Shown: positions 8,452-17,814, numbered from the stretch's first letter. The stretch: 64,000 nt of DNA from Gracilimonas sp. (GCF_014762685.1 NZ_JABURM010000006.1:608384-672383), one strand, 5' to 3'. Notes: generated by a model not told the origin, from the sequence alone. Program-made: numbers and translations.

Positions 8452-8699
8452 ATGTACCCCTAAGATAATTTTATTGTTTAATGAAACTTATGTGTCTGTG
8501 AAAAGAATTACTTTTAAATAGAATAGTCAAATGAAGGATAATTATTAAACCTCAAATCTTAGATTCTAAGTTAGAACTGAATTTGATTTTTAGAAGAAAC
8601 AATATAAAATGGAAATAGATGAAGGGCTTTTGATTTTGTAAGGGTCTAAACAATATTTTGTATTATCATATGTATTTTTAAACATTTAGTTGATTAAAA
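8452..8699. other. AT-rich divergent intergenic region
   Basis: This 248-nt stretch separates the CFI-box gene (minus) from the small membrane protein gene (plus) and must hold both promoters. It is very AT-rich with several TTTTG and TATTTTG-like strings (for example around 8650-8660), but no pair has the expected spacing well enough to name. No RNA gene is visible. Confidence 0.4.
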
Positions 8700-9125
8700 A
8701 TGGAAATACTTATTGTCTTATTAATAGTAGGGTTTTGGGGAGGATTATCATATGTAATTTCTACCTTTTTTGATGATCGAGAGATAGGTCAGATGAATGT
8801 ATTTTGGTTATCACTTTTGCTTTCCCCAATAATTGGAATCCTTATAGGTCTATCATCAAAAAGAGTGCAAAAGACTAAAAAAAGTGTATTACCTAATTAT
8901 AAATCAAAGACCCATAAATTGAATAAAGAGTTATCCCAAATAAAAGAAAGACTAAAAGAAATAAAAGAACATGAAGAATTAGGTATAACTGAAAACTCGG
9001 ATGAAGAAAAAGAAATGTTAAAAGCGAGATATTTTGAAGTAGAATCAAAAATCAAGTCATACAAAAAACGACAGAAAGTATTTGACGAGTATAACAAAAA
9101 GAATTTCAGAAACAGGAAATTATAA
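8700..9125 (+). CDS. Small membrane protein with coiled-coil tail, unknown function
   Basis: The 141 residues comprise two hydrophobic helices (about 2-22 and 33-52) joined by a short acidic loop. A basic linker follows, then a long charged helix from about 70 to 130 rich in K, E and L with heptad-like spacing (LNKELSQIKERLKEIKEHEEL, KARYFEVESKIKSYKKRQKV). The protein would sit in the inner membrane with a cytoplasmic coiled coil. I do not recognise a family. It is convergent with, and ends 2 nt from, the small gene at 9128, so the pair is compact. Composition is AT-rich like the rest of the tRNA-adjacent patch. Confidence 0.55.
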   Translation: MEILIVLLIVGFWGGLSYVISTFFDDREIGQMNVFWLSLLLSPIIGILIGLSSKRVQKTKKSVLPNYKSKTHKLNKELSQIKERLKEIKEHEELGITENSDEEKEMLKARYFEVESKIKSYKKRQKVFDEYNKKNFRNRKL

Positions 9126-9127
9126 AC

Positions 9128-9397
9128 TTACTGAAATTCGATTATCACCAAAACAATTGTTAAGGCAAATATCAAAAATGTAAGGAAAGTGATAACCCCA
9201 GTTAAACGAGTCATAGTTTTATTCCCATCATTTACCTCTTCAACTAATTTTCTCAGCTCTCTTCTAAATAATTCATTTCTTACCATTTCAGGTGTTTCCT
9301 TATTTGATTGACCATTCAGTGTTCCTGAATTATCATCATGTTTTTTAATCAGTTCTTCTTCAGATATATTTTGAAGTTGTTCAAATTTAAAGGACAT
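9128..9397 (-). CDS. Small tail-anchored membrane protein, unknown function
   Basis: This 89-residue protein has a hydrophilic N-terminus (about 1-58) containing an acidic, glutamine-rich start and a basic helix (MVRNELFRRELRKLVEEV). A single hydrophobic segment at the extreme C-terminus (about 66-87, VITFLTFLIFALTIVLVII) gives a tail-anchored layout. There is no recognisable family. It faces the coiled-coil membrane protein gene at 8700 tail to tail. The open frame, sensible amphipathic composition and plausible start make it a likely gene, but no function can be given. Confidence 0.5.
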   Translation of the reverse strand: MSFKFEQLQNISEEELIKKHDDNSGTLNGQSNKETPEMVRNELFRRELRKLVEEVNDGNKTMTRLTGVITFLTFLIFALTIVLVIIEFQ

Positions 9398-9524
9398 ATC
9401 TTTTATTAAATTAATGTTCTGAGGACATTATCAGAAACAGACAAGCAACTATCAATACCTGTTTTTTGCACATCATTACTATAAATAGTAAACAAATGGA
9501 GCGGCAATTTTTTAGTTTATCAGG

Positions 9525-10667
9525 ATGAGATCATTATTTAGAGTCGCCCCTTGTATCATCCTGTTATTATTAACAGCAGGGTGTCAGCAAGAAGAAGGGC
9601 TTTCAAAACAAATTTCCGAAGCCCAAAAATTTAACCCGGATGAAGCGGCTCCCGCTGAATTGATCAGAGACCGGGATTTTTCAGTAGGATCTCATGAGAC
9701 GGTAAACAACATCGGTGCCATAGCTGTGGACGGGGAAGAAACAGTTTATGTGGTTGATGAGCACAGAAAAAAGATCGGGGTTTTTGACGGTTCAGGAAAT
9801 AATATCGGTAGTCTGGGGAGTTTAGGGAGAGACCCCGGGGATTTTCAGAATCCGGCGTACCTGGAAGTGGAGGGACAGAATTTATACGCGTACGACCAAA
9901 GTTTATTCAGAGCTTACAGGTACAGCCTCCCCGAATTAGAGCTTGAAGAAATAACAGAGCTGGAATTTACCGCCCGCTCCTTGGGAGTGGATTCACTGAG
10001 TGAGGCCAAACCTTTTGCCTTCGAGGTATTGAATGACGGAAATTATCTCGTGGCTTTTCAAACAGTTAATACTCCTCAAGACAGAAAACTGGTGTACTAC
10101 AAAGTAAATCCTGAGGGAGAAGTTATTTCAAATCAGCTGCTCGCTTTCAAAAACAAAAGGCTTTATGTAGATGAGGCCGTCACCCCGCCGTTGATCATCA
10201 TGCTGCCTTATGAGCCGGAAACATTGACTGTAACCGATTCCGGCGGCCTGATCTACACCGCATTTTCAGATCATTTTTTAATCAAGGTTACCGACCGTGC
10301 CGGACAAAATGTGGAGTCCCGCTATTACCCGTTCGAAAAATATAATTTAAACCGGTCTGACGCTATTGATCTGTACACGGACACCCATCGGCGGCGGGCC
10401 ATTCGCCGGGCAAGCCTCCCTGCAAAATGGCCGGCATTAGCCGCTTTGAAAACAGACGATCAGGATCGACTTTGGGTGGCCACAATAATCTCGGATCTAA
10501 GCCAATACCGATGGTTCGTTCTTGAACCTTCCGGAGAACCGGTTGCTGTTTTTGATCTGCCAAGAGAAAGTGAGATTATGCTTATCAAAGACGGGTATGT
10601 GTATACCAAAGCACTGAACAGAAAAAAGTATACCGAAGAAGTCCGCAGGTATAAACTGAATTATTAG
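9525..10667 (+). CDS. 6-bladed beta-propeller lipoprotein
   Basis: This 380-residue protein begins with a lipoprotein signal (LLLLTAGC, cysteine at about residue 20). The body has repeated strands typical of six-bladed propellers of the BF2992/NHL type: DEHRKKIGVFDGSGNNIGSLG near 80-100 with the GRDPGDFQNPAYL segment after it, and later KTDDQDRLWVAT and VYTKALNRKKY. In Bacteroidota such proteins are exported and of mostly unknown function. It lies just upstream of the PUL, 128 nt before the first GH2 gene. The first LacI-type operator is downstream of it, so it is probably not part of that regulon. A glycan- or peptide-binding role is possible but unproven. Confidence 0.75.
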   Translation: MRSLFRVAPCIILLLLTAGCQQEEGLSKQISEAQKFNPDEAAPAELIRDRDFSVGSHETVNNIGAIAVDGEETVYVVDEHRKKIGVFDGSGNNIGSLGSLGRDPGDFQNPAYLEVEGQNLYAYDQSLFRAYRYSLPELELEEITELEFTARSLGVDSLSEAKPFAFEVLNDGNYLVAFQTVNTPQDRKLVYYKVNPEGEVISNQLLAFKNKRLYVDEAVTPPLIIMLPYEPETLTVTDSGGLIYTAFSDHFLIKVTDRAGQNVESRYYPFEKYNLNRSDAIDLYTDTHRRRAIRRASLPAKWPALAALKTDDQDRLWVATIISDLSQYRWFVLEPSGEPVAVFDLPRESEIMLIKDGYVYTKALNRKKYTEEVRRYKLNY

Positions 10668-10714
10668 CTTTTGATGATCATTTACCCCCCGAAGTGTTCG
10701 AATTATAATTATAT

Positions 10715-10730
10715 TTGTTAGCGGTAACAA
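10715..10730 (+). promoter_or_regulatory. LacI-type operator 1 (GH2-GH53 unit)
   Basis: TTGTTAGCGGTAACAA has 6-nt perfect arms around GCGG and lies 65 nt before the GH2 start. It overlaps a TATATTTG sequence (10710-10717) that matches the Bacteroidota -7 element, so binding would block transcription. It fits TGTTANCGNTAACA shared with three other sites in this locus. Confidence 0.8.
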
Positions 10731-10795
10731 TAAACTTCAGGAGAGGTTAAAGTCTGTTTGAATCTCAATCCGATTTACTAAAATTTATCAATAGT

Positions 10796-13192
10796 ATGAG
10801 TCAGTCGATATCCCGAGTTTTTATATATCTGTTTTTCTTGGTGGGATTCATTTACGGATGTAATCAGTCCCGGGAAATAGAAACCGTACAAACCCACTTC
10901 GATTTTAATACCGAATGGGAATTTGTGAAAGACATGGACACCACCATCACTGATGAGCTTTTTGAACAGTCTGAAAGTGAGTTGGAATGGGAGCAGACCC
11001 GGCTTCCCCACACGGCCAATATCGAACCGCTGGTGATTGAAGATCAGCAGTGGCAGGGCGATATGTTTTACCGAAAGTTTTTTGAGGTAGATCCTGAAAT
11101 GAAAGGCAAGCACATCACCCTGAAATTTGAGGGAGCGATGCATGAAGCAGACATCTATTTGAATGGGGAAAAGGTTGGATACAACGCCGGGGGATATCTT
11201 CCATTCGTGGTAAATATCACGGACCACCTGAAGTTTGATGAAGAAAATGTGCTGCTGGTGAAATTGAATAATGAAGACAACAGTCAGATCCCTCCGGGCA
11301 AAGCCATCGAAGTGCTAGACTTTAATTATTACGGAGGGATTTATCGGGATGTGTACCTGGCAGCCAAAGATCTGCTGCGAATTTCCGATCCCATTGAAGC
11401 GGATCGTGTGGCAGGCGGCGGAATCTTGGTGTCTTACGAAAATGTATCAGACAGCGAAGCTACGGTTTCGGTTCAAACCGATATTGAAAACGGCCGGACC
11501 GAATCTGCCAATGCCCGATTGAAATATATTCTTCAGGATGCGGATGGAAATGCAGTGACCTCAGCAGAAGCAGAGGTTAAACTTGAGTCTGGATCAAACC
11601 GCCTTCAAACCGAAAAAATGATGGTACGGAACCCGAATCTTTGGTCGCCTGCTTCTCCTTATCTTTACACCCTCACGGTTCAGTTATTTGAAAGAGAAGA
11701 ATTGATAGATAGTGAACAGCAGCGAATTGGAATTCGAACGTTCGGTTTTGACGATGAAAATCAGTTTGTGCTGAATGGTGAGCGTCTGTATTTGCGGGGA
11801 ACGAACCGTCATCAGGATTATCCATACATTGGATATGCCCTTTCAAATGAGGCTCAATACCGGGATGCCTACAAGATTAAGGAAGCCGGATTTAATTTCA
11901 TCCGCATTGCTCACTATCCGCCCGATCCCGCATTCCTGGAAGCGGCCGATGAACTGGGATTGTTGTTCATGGATGCCATCCCCGGCTGGCAGTATTATGA
12001 AGACGGGCTATTTGCAGAACGCGCCCTGAAGGATGTGCGTAAGATGGTCCGGCGCGACCGCAATCACCCCGGTATTATATTCTGGGAAGCATCGCTGAAT
12101 GAATCCGAAATGCCGGAGGAGTTCATGGACCAGGCACATCAGGCTGTAAAGGAAGAACTTCCGATTGAAGATAATTACACCAGTGGCTGGGCTGATTATG
12201 CCTACGATATTTTTATCCCGGCGCGGCAGCATTCCACTCCGCCCGAGTATTGGAGTGGATATTCCAAGGACAAGCCCCTGTTCATTGCAGAGTATGGCGA
12301 CTGGGAATATTATGCGCAAAATGCCGGCTTCAATCAGGATGCTTTTGAAGATCTTCAGGAACAAGAACGGACTTCCCGTCAATTGCGGGGTGACGGTCAA
12401 CGCAGACTGGCACAGCAGGCTCTTAATTTTCAGGAAGCACATAATTCAAACCTGAAAGGCAATTCCTTTGGGGATGCCAACTGGGTGATGTTTGACTACA
12501 ATCGTGGGTATGCTCCGGATATTGAATCGTCCGGAATTTGGGATATTTTTCGCATCCCGAAATTCGCGAACTATTTCTATCAAAGTCAGGCCGGGCCGGA
12601 GCTGGAAGAAAGTAACTCCGAGTTCTATGGCCCGATGGCATACATCGCCAATTATTGGTCTGACCCCGACTTTACCGAGGTCAGGGTTTACAGCAATGCC
12701 GAAGAAGTGGCGCTGCTTTTGAATGGAGAAGAAATTGCCCGTAAGCAGCCGGATATTAACCGTGTTTCCACTGAATTGAATCACCCTCCTTTTACATTTG
12801 AACTGGATGAATTCACACCGGGAACGTTAAAAGCAGAAGCCTACATCGATGGTGAAGTGGTAGCCACTGACGAACGCATCACTCCACAAGATCCCGCAAA
12901 AATAGAGATGAGCGTGGATCTGAGCGGCAAAGAAATTCAAAGTGGCGTGAATGATGCGGTATTTATTTATGCTAATATTACCGATGAAGATGGCACCACT
13001 GTTTGGGATGCGGAAAACCCGGTAGAATTTAGACTGGAAGGCGAAGGCGAGCTGATTGGCCATAACCCGATAAATGCCGAAGCAGGAATCGCAACCATTC
13101 TTTTCAGAGCCGGGGAAGTGCCCGGGACGGTAACCATTAAAGCCTTTTCAGAAGGACTTGAAGCCGGTTCCATCCAATTAACCATAAACTGA
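10796..13192 (+). CDS. GH2 glycoside hydrolase lipoprotein, probable beta-galactosidase
   Basis: This 798-residue enzyme has a lipoprotein signal (LVGFIYGC, cysteine about residue 22), so it is likely anchored in the outer membrane. The order is the classic GH2 one: sugar-binding jelly roll (about 35-200, with HITLKFEGAMHEADIYLNG), immunoglobulin-like domain, TIM barrel from about 310 (LRGTNRHQDYPYIG), then C-terminal beta domains including a DUF4982-like and an Ig-like module. The acid/base is Glu436 in SLNESEMP and the nucleophile Glu499 in FIAEYGDW. Next to GH53, removal of terminal galactose from galacto-oligosaccharides is the best guess, although GH2 also covers mannosidases and glucuronidases. 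It starts a two-gene unit with GH53, 7 nt apart, behind operator 1. Confidence 0.85.
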   Translation: MSQSISRVFIYLFFLVGFIYGCNQSREIETVQTHFDFNTEWEFVKDMDTTITDELFEQSESELEWEQTRLPHTANIEPLVIEDQQWQGDMFYRKFFEVDPEMKGKHITLKFEGAMHEADIYLNGEKVGYNAGGYLPFVVNITDHLKFDEENVLLVKLNNEDNSQIPPGKAIEVLDFNYYGGIYRDVYLAAKDLLRISDPIEADRVAGGGILVSYENVSDSEATVSVQTDIENGRTESANARLKYILQDADGNAVTSAEAEVKLESGSNRLQTEKMMVRNPNLWSPASPYLYTLTVQLFEREELIDSEQQRIGIRTFGFDDENQFVLNGERLYLRGTNRHQDYPYIGYALSNEAQYRDAYKIKEAGFNFIRIAHYPPDPAFLEAADELGLLFMDAIPGWQYYEDGLFAERALKDVRKMVRRDRNHPGIIFWEASLNESEMPEEFMDQAHQAVKEELPIEDNYTSGWADYAYDIFIPARQHSTPPEYWSGYSKDKPLFIAEYGDWEYYAQNAGFNQDAFEDLQEQERTSRQLRGDGQRRLAQQALNFQEAHNSNLKGNSFGDANWVMFDYNRGYAPDIESSGIWDIFRIPKFANYFYQSQAGPELEESNSEFYGPMAYIANYWSDPDFTEVRVYSNAEEVALLLNGEEIARKQPDINRVSTELNHPPFTFELDEFTPGTLKAEAYIDGEVVATDERITPQDPAKIEMSVDLSGKEIQSGVNDAVFIYANITDEDGTTVWDAENPVEFRLEGEGELIGHNPINAEAGIATILFRAGEVPGTVTIKAFSEGLEAGSIQLTIN

Positions 13193-13199
13193 GGAAGTC

Positions 13200-14267
13200 A
13201 TGAAGTTCAAAACAACTATTTTTGTGTTAGCCGTGAGTATTGGTTTTTCAAATGCATTTGCCCAGGAATCAAATTCTGAAGCTTTTCATTTGAATTATGC
13301 CGTTGGAGCCGATATGTCATTTTTAAAAATGGCCGAAGATAACGGAACGGAATTCAAAGATGAGGGAGTCGTAAAACCCGGTCTCGATATATTTCGGGAT
13401 CATGGATATGACTGGATTCGTCTTCGCCTCTTCCATACCCCCGACCGGCTTCCCAATGACCTGGAATATACGATCGAGCTGGCACAGGAAGCCCGGGAAC
13501 GAGGGATGAAATTCCTCCTCGACTATCATTATGCCGACAGTTGGGCCGATCCTCAGAAACAGCCACTGCCTGCAGCATGGGAGGGATTGGATTATGAAAC
13601 CCTGCGTGATTCCGTCTATGAATACACAAAAAAAACCATCGAAGCTTTTCGGAAGGCAGGGGTGATGCCGGAGATGGTGCAGATCGGGAATGAGATCCGA
13701 AATGGCATGATGTGGCCCACCGGAAAACTCCCCGATAACTGGGATGCTTTTGCCGGATTGCTGAAAGCCGGGATCGACGGAGTGGATGCAGGGCGCGGAC
13801 AGGAAATGCGTCCTCTTATCATGGTGCATTATGATAACGGAGCCGATGCAAAAGGGAACCGTCAGTTTTATGATAAGATCGAGTCCTATGGTATTCCTTT
13901 TGATTTTATTGGACTCTCCTACTATCCGTGGTGGCATGGAAATTTACTGGAACTCCGGGAAAATTTACTTTCCCTGATGCAGCATTACGATCAGGATATC
14001 ATTTTGGTAGAAACAGCCTATAACTGGCGACCTTCTGAATATACTGAGGAGGGTAAATTAGCCCCCTGGCCCGAAACCCCGGAAGGACAGAAAGACTTTC
14101 TGGAATCGGTTCATGAAACCCTGATCAATATCAACAGCACACGAATAAAAGGAATTTTCTGGTGGGAGCCGGCTGTTACCGGAGGACTTCGCTCAAGGGG
14201 TTATTTTGATGATGAAGGAAATGCCTTACCGGTGATTAATGTTTTTGATAAATATAAAAGGCAGTAA
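13200..14267 (+). CDS. GH53 arabinogalactan endo-beta-1,4-galactanase
   Basis: This is the 355-residue diagnostic enzyme of the locus. It cuts internal beta-1,4 bonds of galactan or type I arabinogalactan. After a type I signal (ending SNAFAQ, about residue 22), the single TIM barrel shows YAVGADMSFLKMAED, DWIRLRLFHTP and KFLLDYHYADSWADPQKQ. The acid/base is Glu165 in QIGNEIRNGMMWP and the nucleophile Glu271 in LVETAYNW. Both are textbook GH53 motifs, and the length is normal for the family. Unlike surface GH53 enzymes of gut Bacteroides there is no lipobox, so it is periplasmic or secreted. The GGAAG just before the ATG and the 7-nt gap to GH2 indicate coupled expression. Confidence 0.96.
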   Translation: MKFKTTIFVLAVSIGFSNAFAQESNSEAFHLNYAVGADMSFLKMAEDNGTEFKDEGVVKPGLDIFRDHGYDWIRLRLFHTPDRLPNDLEYTIELAQEARERGMKFLLDYHYADSWADPQKQPLPAAWEGLDYETLRDSVYEYTKKTIEAFRKAGVMPEMVQIGNEIRNGMMWPTGKLPDNWDAFAGLLKAGIDGVDAGRGQEMRPLIMVHYDNGADAKGNRQFYDKIESYGIPFDFIGLSYYPWWHGNLLELRENLLSLMQHYDQDIILVETAYNWRPSEYTEEGKLAPWPETPEGQKDFLESVHETLININSTRIKGIFWWEPAVTGGLRSRGYFDDEGNALPVINVFDKYKRQ

Positions 14268-14389
14268 TGAAGCCAATCTTCAATGGTTAAAAATTAATGA
14301 TGCTTTTGCATTTATTATTTAAGTAATTAGTTTGGCGAGACAAAATTTCTGCTTAAGAAAGGTTAATAATATTATAAAAAAGAGTTGAT

Positions 14390-15418
14390 TTGAGTTCTAA
14401 TGTAACATTGAAGCAGATTGCTGAAGCCCTCGGTGTTTCTGCAATGACCGTATCGAGGGTTATAAATAATAAAGCCAATGTTGATGAAAAGACCAGGAAG
14501 CGGGTACTTGAGAAGGCGAAGAGCATGGGATATACTCCCAATCATGTGGCTAAAAGTCTGGTGTCAAAAAAAACTCATACCATCGGGGTTGTCATCCCTG
14601 AAATTCACCATGTATTCTTTTCAGAAGTAGTAAGTGGAATCGAAGCGGTGGTGTACGAAAACGATTATCAGCTTTTTTTAACAAACTCAGCTGAAAATGC
14701 CGAAAGAGAAAAAAATGTGATAGAGGCCCTTCGATCCAAGAGGGTTGATGGTATTCTAATATCCTGTGCGGAGAACTCAGAAGACTTGGGCTACTATAAA
14801 CGGTTGATCAAATCCGGACTAAACTTAGTATTTTTTGATCGGTGTGTGGAAAATATTGGGGCGAGTTGCGTGAGTGTTAATGATGAAACAAGTTCATATC
14901 AGATTACAGAACATCTGATAAACCATGGTTACACCTCAATAGCTCATTTAAGCGGGCCAAAAAACCTGTCAGTGGGTCGGGAGCGTTTAAGGGGATATAA
15001 GAGGGCTTTGGAGGAAAATCACCTTCCCGTCAAAGATGAGTGGATAGTAGAAAGTGGTTTTCGTGAAGAAGGAGGATATAAAGCTATGAACTCTATTTTT
15101 GCCTTACCAAAAAGTGAGTGGCCCAGAGCCGTTGTTGCTTTAAATGATCCGGCCGCTTTTGGAGCAATGAAAGCCATCGAGGAACAGGGGCTTTCCATTC
15201 CTGATGATATAGCTATAGTTGGATTTAGTGATGATGTAAGAGCAGAATTAATGTCTTGCCCCCTTACAACTGTCCAGCAACCGGCCTTCATGCTTGGAAA
15301 AAAAGCAGCAGAAAAACTGATTAAATCAATTGAGAGCGATGACGAACCTATAGAAAATATAGAGCTGCACACGAATTTGAAAATTCGCTCATCATGTGGA
15401 AGCCATGAAAATACTTAA
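14390..15418 (+). CDS. LacI/GalR-family transcriptional regulator of the PUL
   Basis: The 342 residues have an N-terminal helix-turn-helix (TLKQIAEALGVSAMTVSRVINN, about 5-27) and the hinge helix with its leucine lever (NHVAKSLVSKK, near 55). A periplasmic-binding-protein-like effector domain follows (IGVVIPEIHHVFFSEVVSGI onward). The start is TTG at 14390; no upstream ATG gives a better N-terminus because the helix-turn-helix begins at once. The protein should bind palindromes with a central CG, and four such sites (TGTTANCGNTAACA) stand before the three PUL units. The effector is likely galactose or a galacto-oligosaccharide. No operator is visible before its own gene, so it may not be autoregulated. 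Confidence 0.92.
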   Translation: MSSNVTLKQIAEALGVSAMTVSRVINNKANVDEKTRKRVLEKAKSMGYTPNHVAKSLVSKKTHTIGVVIPEIHHVFFSEVVSGIEAVVYENDYQLFLTNSAENAEREKNVIEALRSKRVDGILISCAENSEDLGYYKRLIKSGLNLVFFDRCVENIGASCVSVNDETSSYQITEHLINHGYTSIAHLSGPKNLSVGRERLRGYKRALEENHLPVKDEWIVESGFREEGGYKAMNSIFALPKSEWPRAVVALNDPAAFGAMKAIEEQGLSIPDDIAIVGFSDDVRAELMSCPLTTVQQPAFMLGKKAAEKLIKSIESDDEPIENIELHTNLKIRSSCGSHENT

Positions 15419-15498
15419 TTAGTAAAGCGGTTTTATATCTCGCAGAGTTAGACTATGAAGTGGCTATTTCACTAACCTGTTTTTAGGGGTTACACTTG

Positions 15499-15509
15499 AC
15501 TCTTATTCG
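15499..15509 (+). promoter_or_regulatory. Shared promoter element ACTCTTATTCG (copy 1)
   Basis: This 11-mer occurs identically at 17815-17825, in each case 17-18 nt upstream of the identical operator sequence TGTTAACGATAACA. A TTGAC overlaps it at 15496-15500. The fixed geometry suggests it is part of the promoter or an activator site common to the second GH2 gene and susC. Confidence 0.55.
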
Positions 15510-15527
15510 AGAGGTTGTATTTTAAGA

Positions 15528-15541
15528 TGTTAACGATAACA
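15528..15541 (+). promoter_or_regulatory. LacI-type operator 2 (second GH2 gene)
   Basis: TGTTAACGATAACA has arms TGTTA/TAACA around ACGA and lies 79 nt before the second GH2 start codon. It is identical to the site at 17843-17856 before susC and is the expected target of the adjacent LacI-family regulator. Confidence 0.85.
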
Positions 15542-15620
15542 CGAACTGTATTGAAAAATACAATCTTGATAATTGTCGCTTTCAAGTTATAGCGTGTTTC
15601 ATATATAAAACCGAGAGCCA

Positions 15621-17441
15621 ATGCTTAAAATAAAATCGCTTGTTGCAACTACCCTGTTATTCTTCTTGTTAATGGTTCCTCTGTCTATACAGTCACAAAA
15701 TATAAGTTGGGAGCCTGCTGAAAATCCGCTTATGACAAGATGGGCAGAAGATATTAATCCGGAGCAGCCACTGGCAGAGTATCCTCGCCCTCAAATGGCA
15801 AGGCCGGAATGGAAAAACCTTAACGGGTTATGGAAGTATGCTGTGGCGCCGGCATTGGATGATAAGCCGGAAAGCTGGGAGGGAGAAATATTGGTCCCAT
15901 TTGGCATTGAATCAGCACTATCGGGTGTAAAGAGACGGGTAGGCCCGGATAATAAACTTTGGTATCAAAGGTCATTTACAGTTTCGGAAGCTTGGGCTGA
16001 TAAGCGAGTTGCGTTACATTTCGGCGCGGTAGACTGGCGGGCAGAAGTTTGGGTGAATGGTAAAAAAGTCGGAAGCCATGATGGTGGTTATACCGGGTTT
16101 TCGTTAGACATTTCTGAGGTTCTGAAAGGTGAAGGAGAGCAAACAATTACCGTAGCGGTTTGGGACCCTACAGATGAGGGGTTCCAGCCGAGGGGCAAGC
16201 AGGTTCGCTCCCCGGAAAGTATATGGTACACTCCCACCACAGGTATTTGGCAAACGGTATGGCTTGAACCGCTTCCAAATGTTGCGATTGAGGATGTGAA
16301 GACGACCCCTGATATAGATGAGGAGTATTTAAGCCTTACTGTAATAGGAAATAAAAAAGAAAGCGATTTTATCGTTAAAGCTGCCGCCTTCGATAATGGA
16401 AGAAAAGTTGGAGAGGTGAAGGGGGCTCTTGGAGAAAATCTAAGGCTACCAGTGGAAGGCATGAAGCTTTGGTCGCCGGACAGTCCTTTTTTATATGATC
16501 TGAAAATATCACTTCATAAAAATGGAAAAAAGATTGATAAAGTTGAAAGCTACTTTGGCATGAGAGAAGTTCGAATTGATAAAGCAGAGGATGGGTTTGT
16601 GCGTTTGTTTTTAAATGATGAGCCATTGTTTCATTATGGACTGCTTGATCAGGGTTTTTGGCCGGATGGAATTTACACAGCTCCAACAGATGAAGCTCTT
16701 AAATACGACATCCAGGTTACTAAAGATCTTGGGTTCAACATGATTCGGAAGCATGTCAAAGTGGAACCGGCAAGATGGTATTATTGGGCTGATAAAATAG
16801 GCGTTTTAGTATGGCAAGATATGCCAAATGGAGACCGGCATATAGTACCGGGCGAAGATGATATTGACCGTGTGGCTCAATCAGATTACAATTTCAAAAA
16901 AGAATACAAGGAATTGATTGAACAGTTTTATAATCACCCTTCAATTGTTACATGGGTTCCATTTAATGAAGGTTGGGGGCAATTTCAGACAAAGAAGATC
17001 GCAGAGCTTACTCAAAAGTTAGACCCTAGTCGGTTGGTTAATGTAGTAAGTGGATGGCAAGATCGAGGGGTAAGTGATATGCATGATATTCACAGCTATC
17101 CGGGTCCTGATATGCCGGAACCGGAAGAAGATCGAGCCGCAATTCTCGGTGAATTTGGAGGAGAGGCACTTGTAGTAGAGGGAAATTTGTGGGTTCAGGA
17201 TTTCTCAAAAGCCCCCAGCCACTATGAAACATCTCAATCTAAAGAAGAACTGTTTCAAACTTATGAAGATTTGCTCATTAAGCTGATTGAGCTTCGAGAT
17301 AAAGGTTTGGCCGGTGCTGTATATACACAAACAACCGATGTAGAATCAGAAGTAAATGGTATTATGACCTATGATCGGGAAATCGTAAAATTTGAGTATG
17401 ATTTCCTAAGGGAACTGCATCGAAGGTTGTTGAACAAATAA
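15621..17441 (+). CDS. GH2 glycoside hydrolase, compact three-domain form
   Basis: This 606-residue exported enzyme has a type I signal (ending SIQSQ, about residue 26) and no lipobox. It holds the sugar-binding domain (about 55-205, with LWYQRSFTV and HFGAVDWRAEVWVNGKKVGSH), the Ig-like domain (about 210-315) and the TIM barrel to the end, without the extra C-terminal domains seen in the first GH2. The acid/base is Glu450 in PFNEGWGQF and the nucleophile Glu511 in LGEFGGEA. It is its own transcription unit behind operator 2, between the regulator and susC. Beta-galactosidase is likely from context, but this compact subfamily is poorly characterised and other beta-glycosidic or alpha-L-arabinosidic specificities are possible. 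Confidence 0.85.
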   Translation: MLKIKSLVATTLLFFLLMVPLSIQSQNISWEPAENPLMTRWAEDINPEQPLAEYPRPQMARPEWKNLNGLWKYAVAPALDDKPESWEGEILVPFGIESALSGVKRRVGPDNKLWYQRSFTVSEAWADKRVALHFGAVDWRAEVWVNGKKVGSHDGGYTGFSLDISEVLKGEGEQTITVAVWDPTDEGFQPRGKQVRSPESIWYTPTTGIWQTVWLEPLPNVAIEDVKTTPDIDEEYLSLTVIGNKKESDFIVKAAAFDNGRKVGEVKGALGENLRLPVEGMKLWSPDSPFLYDLKISLHKNGKKIDKVESYFGMREVRIDKAEDGFVRLFLNDEPLFHYGLLDQGFWPDGIYTAPTDEALKYDIQVTKDLGFNMIRKHVKVEPARWYYWADKIGVLVWQDMPNGDRHIVPGEDDIDRVAQSDYNFKKEYKELIEQFYNHPSIVTWVPFNEGWGQFQTKKIAELTQKLDPSRLVNVVSGWQDRGVSDMHDIHSYPGPDMPEPEEDRAAILGEFGGEALVVEGNLWVQDFSKAPSHYETSQSKEELFQTYEDLLIKLIELRDKGLAGAVYTQTTDVESEVNGIMTYDREIVKFEYDFLRELHRRLLNK

Positions 17442-17606
17442 GATGCGTCTGCTAAAGAACAGGTATTTTACGTTATGTCTGTGAAGAGCCTTATTTTTTC
17501 AAGCTGTTCTCGTTGTTATATATAAAAGTAATACAAAATCAGGTACAGATAGCGTACTTGCGGAAACAATTATGGATAGAAAACTCTAAATTTATTTTTT
17601 CGAAAT

Positions 17607-17620
17607 TGTTATCGATAACA
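17607..17620 (+). promoter_or_regulatory. LacI-type operator 3 (perfect palindrome)
   Basis: TGTTATCGATAACA is a fully symmetrical 14-mer and the best match to the locus consensus. It lies 331 nt before susC and 236 bp from operator 4, so it is too far upstream to block a susC promoter directly. It is well placed as an auxiliary looping site. Confidence 0.85.
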
Positions 17621-17814
17621 TAATAATAAAGAATAAGTTTAAGGTGAATCTAATATTTTACTGTAAATAGCTTAATATTATAAAGCTCATTTATAAAGTA
17701 TCAGGTTGTTATCGGGTTCTTTTCTTAAGTTTATAAAATATATAAAATCAATAATTTGATTGGCTCACTATTAAAAACATTTTAAACTTTTGAAAAATTA
17801 TTTTGACTATGATA

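Noticed and set aside
6985-9524. Attachment-site repeat of the tRNA-Val 3' end around the AT-rich patch
   Set aside because: I searched by eye for TTCGAGTCCCTCATTGCCC or close copies up to 9524 and found none, and no integrase gene is present.
10778-11227. 149-residue antisense open frame opposite the first GH2 gene
   Set aside because: It lies wholly opposite a well-supported enzyme, has no domain-like pattern or signal, and its codons mirror the real gene.
13323-13937. 204-residue antisense open frame opposite GH53
   Set aside because: The sense strand encodes a complete GH53 with both catalytic glutamates; the antisense frame shows no recognisable features.
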